Below, in pieces: positions 1 to 6,946 of a stretch of DNA of 12,840 bases (its first letter is position 1; each line of letters opens with the position of its first letter). A program made the position numbers and the translations under genes. The notes beneath the pieces were generated by a model. The model was not told the DNA's origin, did no database searches, and saw nothing but the letters and a program-made list of their open reading frames with translations. This DNA comes from Flavobacteriales bacterium (GTDB lineage Bacteria; Bacteroidota; Bacteroidia; Flavobacteriales_F; PHOS-HE28), in NCBI GenBank assembly GCA_020437875.1, contig JAGQVR010000006.1:1-12840 (forward strand), read 5' to 3'.

Positions 1-1
1 C

Positions 2-322
2 ATCAACTGTGGTGCCTGTGAACCCGAATGCCCCAACAACGCCATCTACGAAGGTGGGGCCGAATGGCGCCTGGCGGATGGCACGACCCTGAAGGGCGCA
101 CAGACAACGCCCATGGGCAATACCTACGAGGCGGATACGGCCAACACGCCGAAGAGCATGGACGTTTACTACATCGTACCGGACAAGTGCACGGAATGCA
201 CCGGCTTCCACGATGAGCCGCAATGTGCCGCCGTGTGCCCCGTGGACTGCTGTGTGGACGACCCCGACCACCGCGAGACCAAGGAGGAACTGATGGCGAA
301 GAAGGAGTTCATGCATTTGTAG
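2..322 (+). CDS. 2[4Fe-4S] ferredoxin, 5' end cut off by the window
   Basis: This is a small soluble electron carrier with two [4Fe-4S] clusters, related to the YfhL/Alvin-type dicluster ferredoxins. The visible part opens inside the first cluster motif: INCGACEPECPNNAI supplies three cysteines (C3, C6, C10 of the visible 106 residues). The first cysteine of that motif must lie just upstream, and base 1 (C) is compatible with a TGC codon there. After a spacer of about 40 residues comes the second motif, CTECTGFHDEPQCAAVCP. It has the C-x2-C-x8-C-x3-C-P spacing of Alvin-type ferredoxins. The C-terminal helix (DPDHRETKEELMAKKEFMHL) resembles the end of E. coli YfhL. The inter-cluster spacer is longer than in YfhL, which I regard as usual for Bacteroidota homologues (from memory). 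The redox partner cannot be told from the window. The ATG at 113 is internal and is not the start. Confidence 0.93.
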   Translation: MNCGACEPECPNNAIYEGGAEWRLADGTTLKGAQTTPMGNTYEADTANTPKSMDVYYIVPDKCTECTGFHDEPQCAAVCPVDCCVDDPDHRETKEELMAKKEFMHL

Positions 323-337
323 CATGGTCTTCGCGTA

Positions 338-1216
338 ATGATGGACGAGCCGCTGCGTTCCACTTTACGGATGTCGCCCACACGGATCCTACTCCCCTTT
401 CTGCTGGCCTGCCCTGCGCTGCAGGTGAATGCACAGACCGAACTGAAGAGCAGGATCGGAGCCGACCTGAAGCGGCTACCCCAGGCTTCCGACCTGCTGC
501 AGGATAGCATCAACGTGGCAATCAAGGCTGACCTGCGCCTGCTTCTGGACCGGAGCGACGCCCTCACAGCCAGTTATGTCGACCTGCCGATGACGCACGT
601 GGCGGCGCCGGACGGCGCCTTCCACCTCTTCACCTGGAACCTGCCGCGCAGCGATGGGCAGCATGACTTCGAGGGCTTCCTGCTGGCCAGGACGGCTGGT
701 GGACAGGCCTTGTACGAGTTGCGCGACATGACCGGCAAGCTGCCATCGCCCGAGGTGCCCGAGCTCGGTCCCGAGCGCTGGTATGGCGCCTTGTACTACG
801 AGGTGATCCCGGTGAAGAAGGGCGGTCGTACCTATTACACCCTGCTTGGCTGGAAGGGGTACAGCAGCGCGGAGACCCGCAAGGTGATCGAGATCCTGAG
901 CTTCCGGAACGGCAAGCCACGCTTCGGTGCCCCGCTATTCGGCAAGGGCAGGTTACGCCCCATGCGGCGCGTGTTCGGTTACGCCCGGAGCGTGACCATG
1001 ACCCTGCGGTACGACCCAGGGATCGAGGCCATCGTCATGGATCACCTGTCCCCTTTCCGGCCGGACCTGAAGGACCAGTGGGCCTTCTACGGACCCGACA
1101 TGACCCACGATGGCTATTTCTGGCACAAGGGGGAATGGTGGTTCGGACCCGAGCTGGACATGCGCGAACCCGGGACCAACGCTCCAGGCGGGAAGCCCGG
1201 CAAGGGGTCGCGCTAA
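338..1216 (+). CDS. exported protein of unknown function, Bacteroidota-type
   Basis: I cannot assign a function. The protein (292 aa from this start) has a Sec signal peptide: hydrophobic core ILLPFLLACPALQV near residues 17-30 and a likely cut after VNA (residue 32). The mature part is probably periplasmic or surface-exposed. It is rich in aromatic residues and lacks further membrane spans. Recognisable stretches are TWNLP, YYTLLGWKGYS, KVIEILSFRNGKPRFGAPLF, VTMTLRYD, IVMDHLSP and FYGPDMTHDGYFW. I associate this layout with a widespread but uncharacterised Bacteroidota secreted family; this is recollection, not a search. The ATG at 371 (MSPTRILLPFL) would give a more ordinary signal peptide of about 21 residues and may be the true start. 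It begins 15 bases after the ferredoxin stop, so co-transcription is likely, though no functional link is evident. Confidence 0.75.
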   Translation: MMDEPLRSTLRMSPTRILLPFLLACPALQVNAQTELKSRIGADLKRLPQASDLLQDSINVAIKADLRLLLDRSDALTASYVDLPMTHVAAPDGAFHLFTWNLPRSDGQHDFEGFLLARTAGGQALYELRDMTGKLPSPEVPELGPERWYGALYYEVIPVKKGGRTYYTLLGWKGYSSAETRKVIEILSFRNGKPRFGAPLFGKGRLRPMRRVFGYARSVTMTLRYDPGIEAIVMDHLSPFRPDLKDQWAFYGPDMTHDGYFWHKGEWWFGPELDMREPGTNAPGGKPGKGSR

Positions 1217-1269
1217 GCCGCTTTCACTGCGGGATACACGAGGCCGCCGACCACCTCGGACACAGCGGT

Positions 1270-1277
1270 TACCTTTG
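1270..1277 (+). promoter_or_regulatory. candidate Bacteroidota -7 promoter box for the serC operon
   Basis: TACCTTTG matches the Bacteroidota sigma-A -7 consensus TAnnTTTG exactly. It lies 31 bases before the serC ATG, in the only sizeable gap (92 bases) upstream of the operon. I see no clear -33 TTG element at the usual distance, so the call rests on the -7 box and its position. Confidence 0.55.
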
Positions 1278-1308
1278 CCGCGCCTGAACCAAACGACCGA
1301 TCAAATCA

Positions 1309-2397
1309 ATGAGCACCGCGACCAAGGTGAATGTCCACAACTTCAGCGCAGGCCCTTGCATCCTTCCGCAGGAAGTGTTGCGCAAGGCCGCCGAGTCCAT
1401 CGTCGAATTCGAGAACACCGGTCTCTCGATCATCGAGATGAGCCATCGCAGCAAGCCCTTTGAAGGGGTGATGGTGAAGGCCCAGCAACTTGTGAAGGAA
1501 TTGCTCGGAGCACCGGAGGGCTACCAGGTCGTCTTCCTGGGGGGAGGCGCCAGCATGGGCTTCCATATGATCCCGCAGAACTACTTGCGACCGGGCGGTA
1601 AGTCGGCGTATGTGCACACCGGTGAATGGGCCGGACGCGCGATCAAGGAGGCGAAGCTGGCGGGTGAGACCGTGGTGGTGGCGAGCAGCGAGGACAAGAA
1701 CTTCAGTTACATCCCCAAGGGATTCGAGGTGCCGGCCGACGCGGACTACTTCCACTTCACCAGCAACAACACCATTTTCGGCACGCAGTACAAGGCCTTC
1801 CCGAAGAGCACGGTGCCGTTGATCTGCGACATGAGCAGCGACATCTTCAGCCGTCCGGTGAACGTGGCCGACTTCGCATTGATCTACGGCGGTGCGCAGA
1901 AGAACATGGGGCCCGCGGGCGCCACGGTCTACCTCTTCGATCCCGCCCAATTGGGAAGGACGGGGCGGAAGCTGAGTCCGATGATGGACCTGGCGAACCA
2001 TGCCGCCAAGGAGAGCATGTACAACACGCCCCCCGTGTATGCCGTGTATGTGAGCATGCTCACCATGCAATGGATGAAGGACCAGGGCGGTGTGAAGGAG
2101 ATGGAGCGGAGGAACGCGGCCAAGGCCAAGCTGCTGTACGACACGATCGACCGGCTGCCGATGTTCAAGGGAACGACGGCCGTGGAGGACCGCAGCATGA
2201 TGAACGCCACCTTCGTGATGACCGACGCCGCGTTGGAGCCCTCCTTCGACGCCCTATGGAAAGCAGCGGGCATCAGTGGGATCCGTGGGCATCGCAGCGT
2301 GGGAGGCTACCGGGCGAGCATGTACAACGCATTGCCCATCGAGAGCGTACAAGTGTTGGTGGATGTGATGGAGGAATTCTCCAAGAAGAACGGTTGA
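1309..2397 (+). CDS. serC: phosphoserine aminotransferase
   Basis: This class V, fold-type I PLP enzyme transfers the amino group of glutamate to 3-phosphohydroxypyruvate, giving phosphoserine (second step of serine synthesis). The same family also acts in pyridoxal phosphate synthesis in some bacteria. At 362 aa it has the full family length. Hallmarks are the N-terminal FSAGPCILP (12-20), the cofactor-phosphate loop GGGASMGF (78-85), D174 in LICDMSSD (pyridine-nitrogen contact), SSDIFSRPVNV (176-186), the Schiff-base lysine K198 in GGAQKNMGPAG, and the substrate-binding GHRSVGGYRASMYNAL near the C-terminus (327-342). The start MSTATKVNVHNFSAGP is the usual place relative to the first motif. 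It is the first gene of a four-gene operon; serA starts two bases after its stop. Confidence 0.97.
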   Translation: MSTATKVNVHNFSAGPCILPQEVLRKAAESIVEFENTGLSIIEMSHRSKPFEGVMVKAQQLVKELLGAPEGYQVVFLGGGASMGFHMIPQNYLRPGGKSAYVHTGEWAGRAIKEAKLAGETVVVASSEDKNFSYIPKGFEVPADADYFHFTSNNTIFGTQYKAFPKSTVPLICDMSSDIFSRPVNVADFALIYGGAQKNMGPAGATVYLFDPAQLGRTGRKLSPMMDLANHAAKESMYNTPPVYAVYVSMLTMQWMKDQGGVKEMERRNAAKAKLLYDTIDRLPMFKGTTAVEDRSMMNATFVMTDAALEPSFDALWKAAGISGIRGHRSVGGYRASMYNALPIESVQVLVDVMEEFSKKNG

Positions 2398-2399
2398 AC

Positions 2400-3368
2400 A
2401 TGAGGGTACACGCCAACGACGGGATCTCCGCCCAAGCCAAGAACAGCCTTTCGGAGGAAGGCTTCCAAGTGACCACCGACCACGTCCCACAGGACCAGCT
2501 GATCGGACACATCAACAAGGAAGGCATCGAAGTACTGCTCGTACGCAGCGCCACCAAGGTGCGGCGTGAGTTGATCGACGCCTGCCCCTCGTTGAAGCTG
2601 ATCGGTCGCGGCGGTGTGGGCCTGGACAACATCGATGTGGCCTACGCAAAGGGCAAGGGCATCCCGGTGATCAACACACCGGCCTCCTCCAGCATCAGCG
2701 TGGCGGAACTGGTGATGGCCCATCTCTTCGGCCTGATGCGCAACCTGCACAAGGCGAACCGGACGATGCCGGTCGAAGGTCGCAAGCGTTTCAAGGAGCT
2801 GAAGAAGGAATACGAGAAGGGTTCGGAACTGCGCGGGAAGACGCTCGGTGTGATCGGCTTCGGTCGGATCGGGCAATGGACGGCCCGCTATGCCCTCGGC
2901 TGCGGCATGCGTGTCATCTATGTGGACAACAGCGCGACCACCGAAGCGATCGAGCTGGAGATCGGCGGACAGACCGTGCGCGTGCCGGTGAAGATGGTGT
3001 CGATGCCTGAACTGCTCGCGACGGCGGATGCCATCAGCCTCCATGTGCCCGCGCAGAAGGATGGTCGCCCGGTGCTGGGGACGGCTGAACTGGCTGCTGT
3101 GAAGCCCGGCGTGGTGATCGTGAACTCCGCGCGTGGTGGCAGCGTGGATGAGGACGCCCTGTTGAAGGCGATCAAGGATGGTCGTGTCCGTGGTGCCGCG
3201 CTCGACGTGTTCGTGGGCGAACCGGAGCCCCGCGAGGACCTCCTGACCGAGGCCAACCTGAGCCTCACCCCTCACATCGGTGCCGCCACCGCCGAAGCAC
3301 AAGGTCGTGTGGGTGACGAGCTCGCCGACCAGATCATCTCCTGGCGTGCCACCGTGGACGTGGGTTGA
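2400..3368 (+). CDS. serA: D-3-phosphoglycerate dehydrogenase, short form without ACT domain
   Basis: This enzyme oxidises 3-phosphoglycerate to 3-phosphohydroxypyruvate with NAD+, the committed step of serine synthesis. Its product is the SerC substrate. The protein is 322 aa and follows the D-2-hydroxyacid dehydrogenase plan. The substrate-domain motif GRGGVGLDNID is at 69-79. The Rossmann fingerprint GFGRIG is at 153-158, followed by D176 at the end of the second strand, which favours NAD. The catalytic triad is R245 (NSARGG), E274 (GEPEP) and H292 (PHIGAAT). The chain ends soon after the catalytic domain, so the ACT and intervening domains that give serine feedback in E. coli-type SerA are absent. 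The same frame stays open back to about 2070, but that part overlaps serC; ATG 2400, two bases after the serC TGA, is the sensible start. Substrate is inferred from the serC linkage, because the family also includes glycerate and lactate dehydrogenases. Confidence 0.94.
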   Translation: MRVHANDGISAQAKNSLSEEGFQVTTDHVPQDQLIGHINKEGIEVLLVRSATKVRRELIDACPSLKLIGRGGVGLDNIDVAYAKGKGIPVINTPASSSISVAELVMAHLFGLMRNLHKANRTMPVEGRKRFKELKKEYEKGSELRGKTLGVIGFGRIGQWTARYALGCGMRVIYVDNSATTEAIELEIGGQTVRVPVKMVSMPELLATADAISLHVPAQKDGRPVLGTAELAAVKPGVVIVNSARGGSVDEDALLKAIKDGRVRGAALDVFVGEPEPREDLLTEANLSLTPHIGAATAEAQGRVGDELADQIISWRATVDVG

Positions 3369-4595
3369 ATGGTCCGGATACGCCCCTTCCGCGCCTGGCG
3401 TCCCACAGCGGACAAGGCCCATCTGGTCGGGTCCCGTTCCTACGTCTCCTACACCGATGACCAGCTGCGCGAGAAGCTGCTGGGCAACCCGTTCAGCTTC
3501 CTGCACGTGATCCATCCGGATCATGGGAACGACGCACATCTGAGCCGGCATGATCGTTTCCAGAACGTGCGCCGGAAGTGGAACGAGTTCATCGGGGAGG
3601 GATGGTACGTTCGCGACGAACGACCGTGCATCTACCTCTATGAACAGAGCCGCAAAGGCCTGCTCTCCCGTGGCCTGATCGCTGCCGTCTCCGTCGGCGA
3701 CTACCGGGGTGGCAAGGTGAAGGTGCATGAACACACCTTGCAGGCGCGCGAGGAACTCTTCAAGGACTATCTGGACGCCACGGGCATCAATGCCGAACCG
3801 GTGCTGCTCGCCGCGCCCGCCGGGAACGGCCTGGAAGCCGTCATGAGCGAGGTGTTGAACGAGCGGCCGACCTACGACTTCAGCACCACGGACCGGATAC
3901 GCCACCGTTTCTGGGCGATCCATGAACCGGCCCTGCTGGAGGCATTGGGCCAGCGCTTCACCGGTATCGATGCGCTATACATCGCCGACGGCCATCACCG
4001 CATGGCCAGCAGTGCGCGCCTCGCCGAGAGCAAGGGAGCCTTCGCTGATGCACCCAAGGCCTGGTGCCTTGCCTTCATCGTACCCGAAGAGCACCTGCAC
4101 ATCCACAACTTCGATCGCGCCGTAACGAGCTTGAACGGCATGGAGACGGACGAGTTCCTCGAAGCGCTGAGCAACGTGGGCGATCTGAAGGGCCCCCTGG
4201 AGACGCCGAGCACCGCTCCGGAACATGGGACCGTGAACGTGTGCACACGGCAGGGATGGTTCTCCCTCGCCCTGCCTGCCCCGGACGGGGTTGCCAGTGC
4301 GGCGGAGAGGCTTGATGCCTCGGTCCTGAGCGACGCGGTGCTGGACCCGGTGCTCGGCATCCATGACCTGCGTACGGACCCGCATGTACGATTCGTCCCG
4401 GGCACCTCGGGTCCGGAGGAGCTCGAACGCCTGGTGAAGGGCGGCGATGCCGCTGTTGCCTTCAACCTGCGCCCTGTGAGCTTCGGGGAGCTGAAGGCCG
4501 TGGCCGACGCCGGCGACCGCATGCCGCCGAAGAGCACCTACATCGAGCCGAAGTTGCGTAGCGGCATCACCGTGTATAGCCTGGAGGACCTCTGA
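3369..4595 (+). CDS. DUF1015 family protein of the serine operon
   Basis: This is a 408-aa soluble protein of the DUF1015 family, at the family's usual length. Visible family features are an N-terminal IRPFRAWRP (4-12), NPFSFLHVIHP (40-50), YLYEQ (88-92), GDYRGGKVKVHEHTLQARE (110-128), the highly conserved DGHHR (207-211), and IHNFDRAV (245-252). The ATG directly abuts the serA TGA with no spacer, so translation is very likely coupled. Linkage of DUF1015 to serC and serA recurs in Bacteroidota and implies a role in serine or phosphoserine metabolism. The DGHHR signature resembles the GxHR-type box of ParB/sulfiredoxin-fold phosphotransferases, a fold that includes the free-serine kinases SbnI and SerK. 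A serine-kinase-like activity is therefore a reasonable guess, but it is my inference and not shown here. Confidence 0.9.
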   Translation: MVRIRPFRAWRPTADKAHLVGSRSYVSYTDDQLREKLLGNPFSFLHVIHPDHGNDAHLSRHDRFQNVRRKWNEFIGEGWYVRDERPCIYLYEQSRKGLLSRGLIAAVSVGDYRGGKVKVHEHTLQAREELFKDYLDATGINAEPVLLAAPAGNGLEAVMSEVLNERPTYDFSTTDRIRHRFWAIHEPALLEALGQRFTGIDALYIADGHHRMASSARLAESKGAFADAPKAWCLAFIVPEEHLHIHNFDRAVTSLNGMETDEFLEALSNVGDLKGPLETPSTAPEHGTVNVCTRQGWFSLALPAPDGVASAAERLDASVLSDAVLDPVLGIHDLRTDPHVRFVPGTSGPEELERLVKGGDAAVAFNLRPVSFGELKAVADAGDRMPPKSTYIEPKLRSGITVYSLEDL

Positions 4596-5281
4596 TGATG
4601 ACGGAGGTGGAACGCGCCGGACTAGCCGCACGCTACGGAACGGTGCGAGGCGCGATCCCATCGAACGTCACCCTCGTGGCCGTGAGCAAAACACGGAGCG
4701 TGGAAGAGGTCCAGGCCTTGTACGATCTGGGGCATCGTGCCTTCGGTGAGAACTATATCCAGGAACTGTGCGAGAAGCAGGGCCGGCTTCCGGCCGATAT
4801 CGAATGGCATTTCATCGGGCATCTGCAGAGCAACAAGGTGAAGCAGATCGCGCCGTTCGTCCATCTCATCCACGGGGTCGACAGCAGCAGGCTATTGGAC
4901 GAACTGGAGAAGCGTGCGGCATCGGCCGGACGGATCCTCAACGTGTTGTTGCAGGTACACATCGCGCAGGAGGACACCAAGCATGGCTTCAGCGCGGAGG
5001 AATTGCTTGAACTATTCGATACACCGTGGAGATGGCCACATGTGCGCATCCGGGGTCTGATGGGCATGGCCACGAACACGGATGATGATGCCGTGGTAAG
5101 CTTGGAATTCGCAGTCCTCGCGGCGCTCTTCCAGCGGCTTCGCCCCGTGGTAGGCAGCCCTGACTTTGACACCTTGAGCATGGGAATGAGCGGTGACGCA
5201 GCGCTCGCCATCACGGCCGGCAGCACGCTTGTCCGGATCGGTACGGCCATCTTCGGGGAGCGTCCTGCGAAACTGTCCTGA
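4595..5281 (+). CDS. yggS: YggS/PROSC-type PLP homeostasis protein
   Basis: This cytoplasmic protein binds pyridoxal 5'-phosphate on a single TIM-barrel domain, without known enzymatic turnover, and balances PLP and amino or keto acid pools (YggS/YlmE/PLPBP family). At 228 aa it has normal family length. Seen directly: the Schiff-base lysine K32 in VAVSKTRS, FGENYIQEL (50-58), WHFIGHLQSNKVK (71-83), GLMGMAT (154-160), and the phosphate-binding end LSMGMSGD (194-201) and RIGTAIFGERP (214-224). The first ATG overlaps the TGA of the DUF1015 gene by one base (TGATG). A second in-frame ATG at 4598 is possible. GGAGG at 4583-4587 sits at a suitable distance for either. Its place after serC, a PLP enzyme, makes a cofactor-support role plausible (inference). 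Confidence 0.93.
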   Translation: MMTEVERAGLAARYGTVRGAIPSNVTLVAVSKTRSVEEVQALYDLGHRAFGENYIQELCEKQGRLPADIEWHFIGHLQSNKVKQIAPFVHLIHGVDSSRLLDELEKRAASAGRILNVLLQVHIAQEDTKHGFSAEELLELFDTPWRWPHVRIRGLMGMATNTDDDAVVSLEFAVLAALFQRLRPVVGSPDFDTLSMGMSGDAALAITAGSTLVRIGTAIFGERPAKLS

Positions 5282-5346
5282 CCGGTCGATCGGGCAACCA
5301 ATGCCCACCTCCGCGTCTGATCATCATATTTTAGAGGCTGCGAACC

Positions 5347-6357
5347 ATGGTCCGGCCGTTACTCCTCATCACCTCGCTCCTGCTCACGGTGCTTGCCACT
5401 GCGCAACGCAACCTGGAGATCGGGCTGGCCACCGGCATGACCCATTATTACGGGGACCTTGGCAACATCGATGGCCCCGTGCAGTGGAACAGCGCACGTC
5501 CGGGCATGCAGATCACTTTCCGCGACTTCCTGAACAACAAAAGGCGGTATGTGACACGATCATTGACCACGGAGGTCCGCCTGAGCTGGTTCCGGATCGG
5601 CTACGATGAAACGGCCCCCATGCGGAACGTGCCCACCACGGAGTTGAAGAACTTCCGGCGCGGATTGAGCTTCCGGAACGATCTGCTCGGTGCATCCGGC
5701 CACCTTGTACTCAACGCCTATCGTGAGCCGTACACGCCGCTCTTCCAGCAGCGCTTCTTCATGTTCTTCCATCTCGGCCTCGGCATCTACCACGGCCGAC
5801 CGAAGGCCGACCTCTTCCGAGGCACGGTGGATCCGGAGAACCGCTACTATTTCTGGTCCGATGGCACCATCCGCGACGCACCGCGTGGTACACCCAACGC
5901 GGCCGTGATCGAACGCGATGGCAAGTACGAGACCGATCTGGGTAGCTGGCTCACCGAAACGAGCCGGACGGACACGGACCTGGGCAAGCCCCGCGATTTC
6001 AAGGCATGGCATGTCGGGATCCCCATGGGGGTGGGCCTCCGCTACATGCTCACGAAGCAGCTGAGCGTGGGTGTCGAGTACTGCTACTACATGTTCACAA
6101 CGGACGAACTGGATGATGTGAGCGACCTGTACGCCACCTACGAACAGATCGATGCGCTGTACGAGAGCGACCGGGACCGTACGCTGGCACGTTATATCAG
6201 CGATCCCACAGGATGGGGTACCGTCGGCGACAATGACGACATCAAGACGAGCCGCCGTGGCAATCCCGGCCTGCTGGACTCCTTCAGCTATTTCAACCTG
6301 GAGGTCTCGTACAAGTTCAAACGCCGGCCGGGTCGTCGCACCTACATGCGTCTCTGA
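5347..6357 (+). CDS. DUF6089-type outer-membrane beta-barrel protein
   Basis: This is a predicted outer-membrane barrel protein of 336 aa; the function of the family is not known to me. The signal peptide is MVRPLLLITSLLLTVLATA, with cleavage before Q20. The mature chain opens with a typical first strand, NLEIGLATGMTHYYGDLGN (22-40). The G-x3-Y-x-GDL pattern is the hallmark of the Bacteroidota DUF6089 family. Alternating-hydrophobic, aromatic strands follow (FFMFFHLGLGIYHG; GIPMGVGLRYMLTKQLSVGVEY), with a charged loop between them. The end includes the last strand FSYFNLEVSYKFK (313-325), then a short basic tail, RRPGRRTYMRL. A weak Shine-Dalgarno-like AGAGG sits 9 bases before the ATG. The 65-base gap from yggS suggests a separate transcript or a loosely coupled one. 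Confidence 0.82.
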   Translation: MVRPLLLITSLLLTVLATAQRNLEIGLATGMTHYYGDLGNIDGPVQWNSARPGMQITFRDFLNNKRRYVTRSLTTEVRLSWFRIGYDETAPMRNVPTTELKNFRRGLSFRNDLLGASGHLVLNAYREPYTPLFQQRFFMFFHLGLGIYHGRPKADLFRGTVDPENRYYFWSDGTIRDAPRGTPNAAVIERDGKYETDLGSWLTETSRTDTDLGKPRDFKAWHVGIPMGVGLRYMLTKQLSVGVEYCYYMFTTDELDDVSDLYATYEQIDALYESDRDRTLARYISDPTGWGTVGDNDDIKTSRRGNPGLLDSFSYFNLEVSYKFKRRPGRRTYMRL

Positions 6358-6376
6358 TCCCGGCATGCTCTGGCCC

Positions 6377-6384
6377 TACCTTCG
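6377..6384 (+). promoter_or_regulatory. candidate -7 promoter box just before the HEAT-like gene
   Basis: TACCTTCG is one base from the TAnnTTTG consensus (C for T at position 7). It ends 7 bases before the ATG at 6392. If it is used, the transcript would start within a few bases of the start codon, giving a nearly leaderless mRNA. No clear -33 element is visible upstream. Confidence 0.4.
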
Positions 6385-6391
6385 CGGCCCC

Positions 6392-6946
6392 ATGGCAACC
6401 CCCAAGTCCACTGAAAAGGCCAGACGCATGGACCTCGCGTTCGCCTCCTTGTTGAGCAAGGATGATGAGGAGGTGCTCGCTGCGATCACACGGATCGATG
6501 CCGAGGGCGATGCACGCGCCATTCGTCCGCTGCTGGTCGCCCTGGCGAACAACAGTTCCCCCTCCGTTCAGCAGCGCATCACGCAGCTGCTCTTCCAGGT
6601 GAAGGCCGCGCAGGCGGACGAGGCGCTCTTCGCCGCGTTGGAGGATGCTGAGTTCGCCGGGATCAAGGCCACCGTTCTAAGTACCTTCTGGAACGCGGGG
6701 ATCGATGTGCGTGGACGGCTGGAGACCTTCGTGGACATCGCCCTTTCCGGCACGGCGGCCGAATCCTTCGAATGCCTCACCGTGATCGAGAACCAGGAAT
6801 TCTGGTCGGAGAAGGAGGCCCGTGCCGCCCTGCGTCGTTTGGAACATGATGCGTTCGCCGAACAGGATCCGTACAAAGCAGCCATCCTTACCGACCTCCA
6901 GAACGTGTTACGACTTCGCTTGGGGAAGGAGGAGGTATCAGGGTAG
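6392..6946 (+). CDS. small alpha-helical HEAT-repeat-like protein
   Basis: This is a soluble protein of 184 aa with no signal peptide or membrane span, and it looks almost wholly alpha-helical. Helix pairs recur about every 35-40 residues: DDEEVLAAITRI then ARAIRPLLVAL; PSVQQRITQLLFQV then ADEALFAALED; FAGIKATVLSTFW then VRGRLETFVDIAL; and so on to KAAILTDLQNVLRLRL. This is the pattern of HEAT or armadillo-like scaffolds, which bind other proteins. I cannot name a partner. The frame remains open far upstream, through the DUF6089 gene, but ATG 6392 (MATPKSTEKARRMD) begins just past that gene and follows a promoter-like box. An upstream in-frame ATG at 6365 would add nine residues (MLWPYLRGP) made of the promoter-like bases. 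The 3' end overlaps the convergent glycosyltransferase gene by 9 bases. Confidence 0.72.
   Translation: MATPKSTEKARRMDLAFASLLSKDDEEVLAAITRIDAEGDARAIRPLLVALANNSSPSVQQRITQLLFQVKAAQADEALFAALEDAEFAGIKATVLSTFWNAGIDVRGRLETFVDIALSGTAAESFECLTVIENQEFWSEKEARAALRRLEHDAFAEQDPYKAAILTDLQNVLRLRLGKEEVSG

Noticed and set aside
1218..1232. A short hairpin CCGC-7-GCGG after the exported-protein gene as a terminator
   Set aside because: The stem is only four pairs and no T-run follows.
2070..2399. An N-terminal extension of serA
   Set aside because: It overlaps the end of serC in another frame and has low-complexity character. The dehydrogenase fold starts at MRVHANDG, right after the serC stop.
2307..3923. 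A 538-codon open frame on the minus strand
   Set aside because: It lies wholly opposite serC, serA and DUF1015 coding sequence, whose proteins have clear family motifs. The antisense translation is rich in His, Arg and Gly with no recognisable domain, a common artefact of GC-rich coding DNA.
5327..5334. TATTTTAG as a promoter box for the DUF6089 gene
   Set aside because: It misses the conserved T at position 7 of TAnnTTTG and has no -33 partner, so it could equally be chance in a short AT-richer patch.
5560..6366. A 268-codon open frame on the minus strand
   Set aside because: It is a mirror of the DUF6089 gene; the plus-strand product has a signal peptide and beta-barrel pattern, the minus-strand one has neither.
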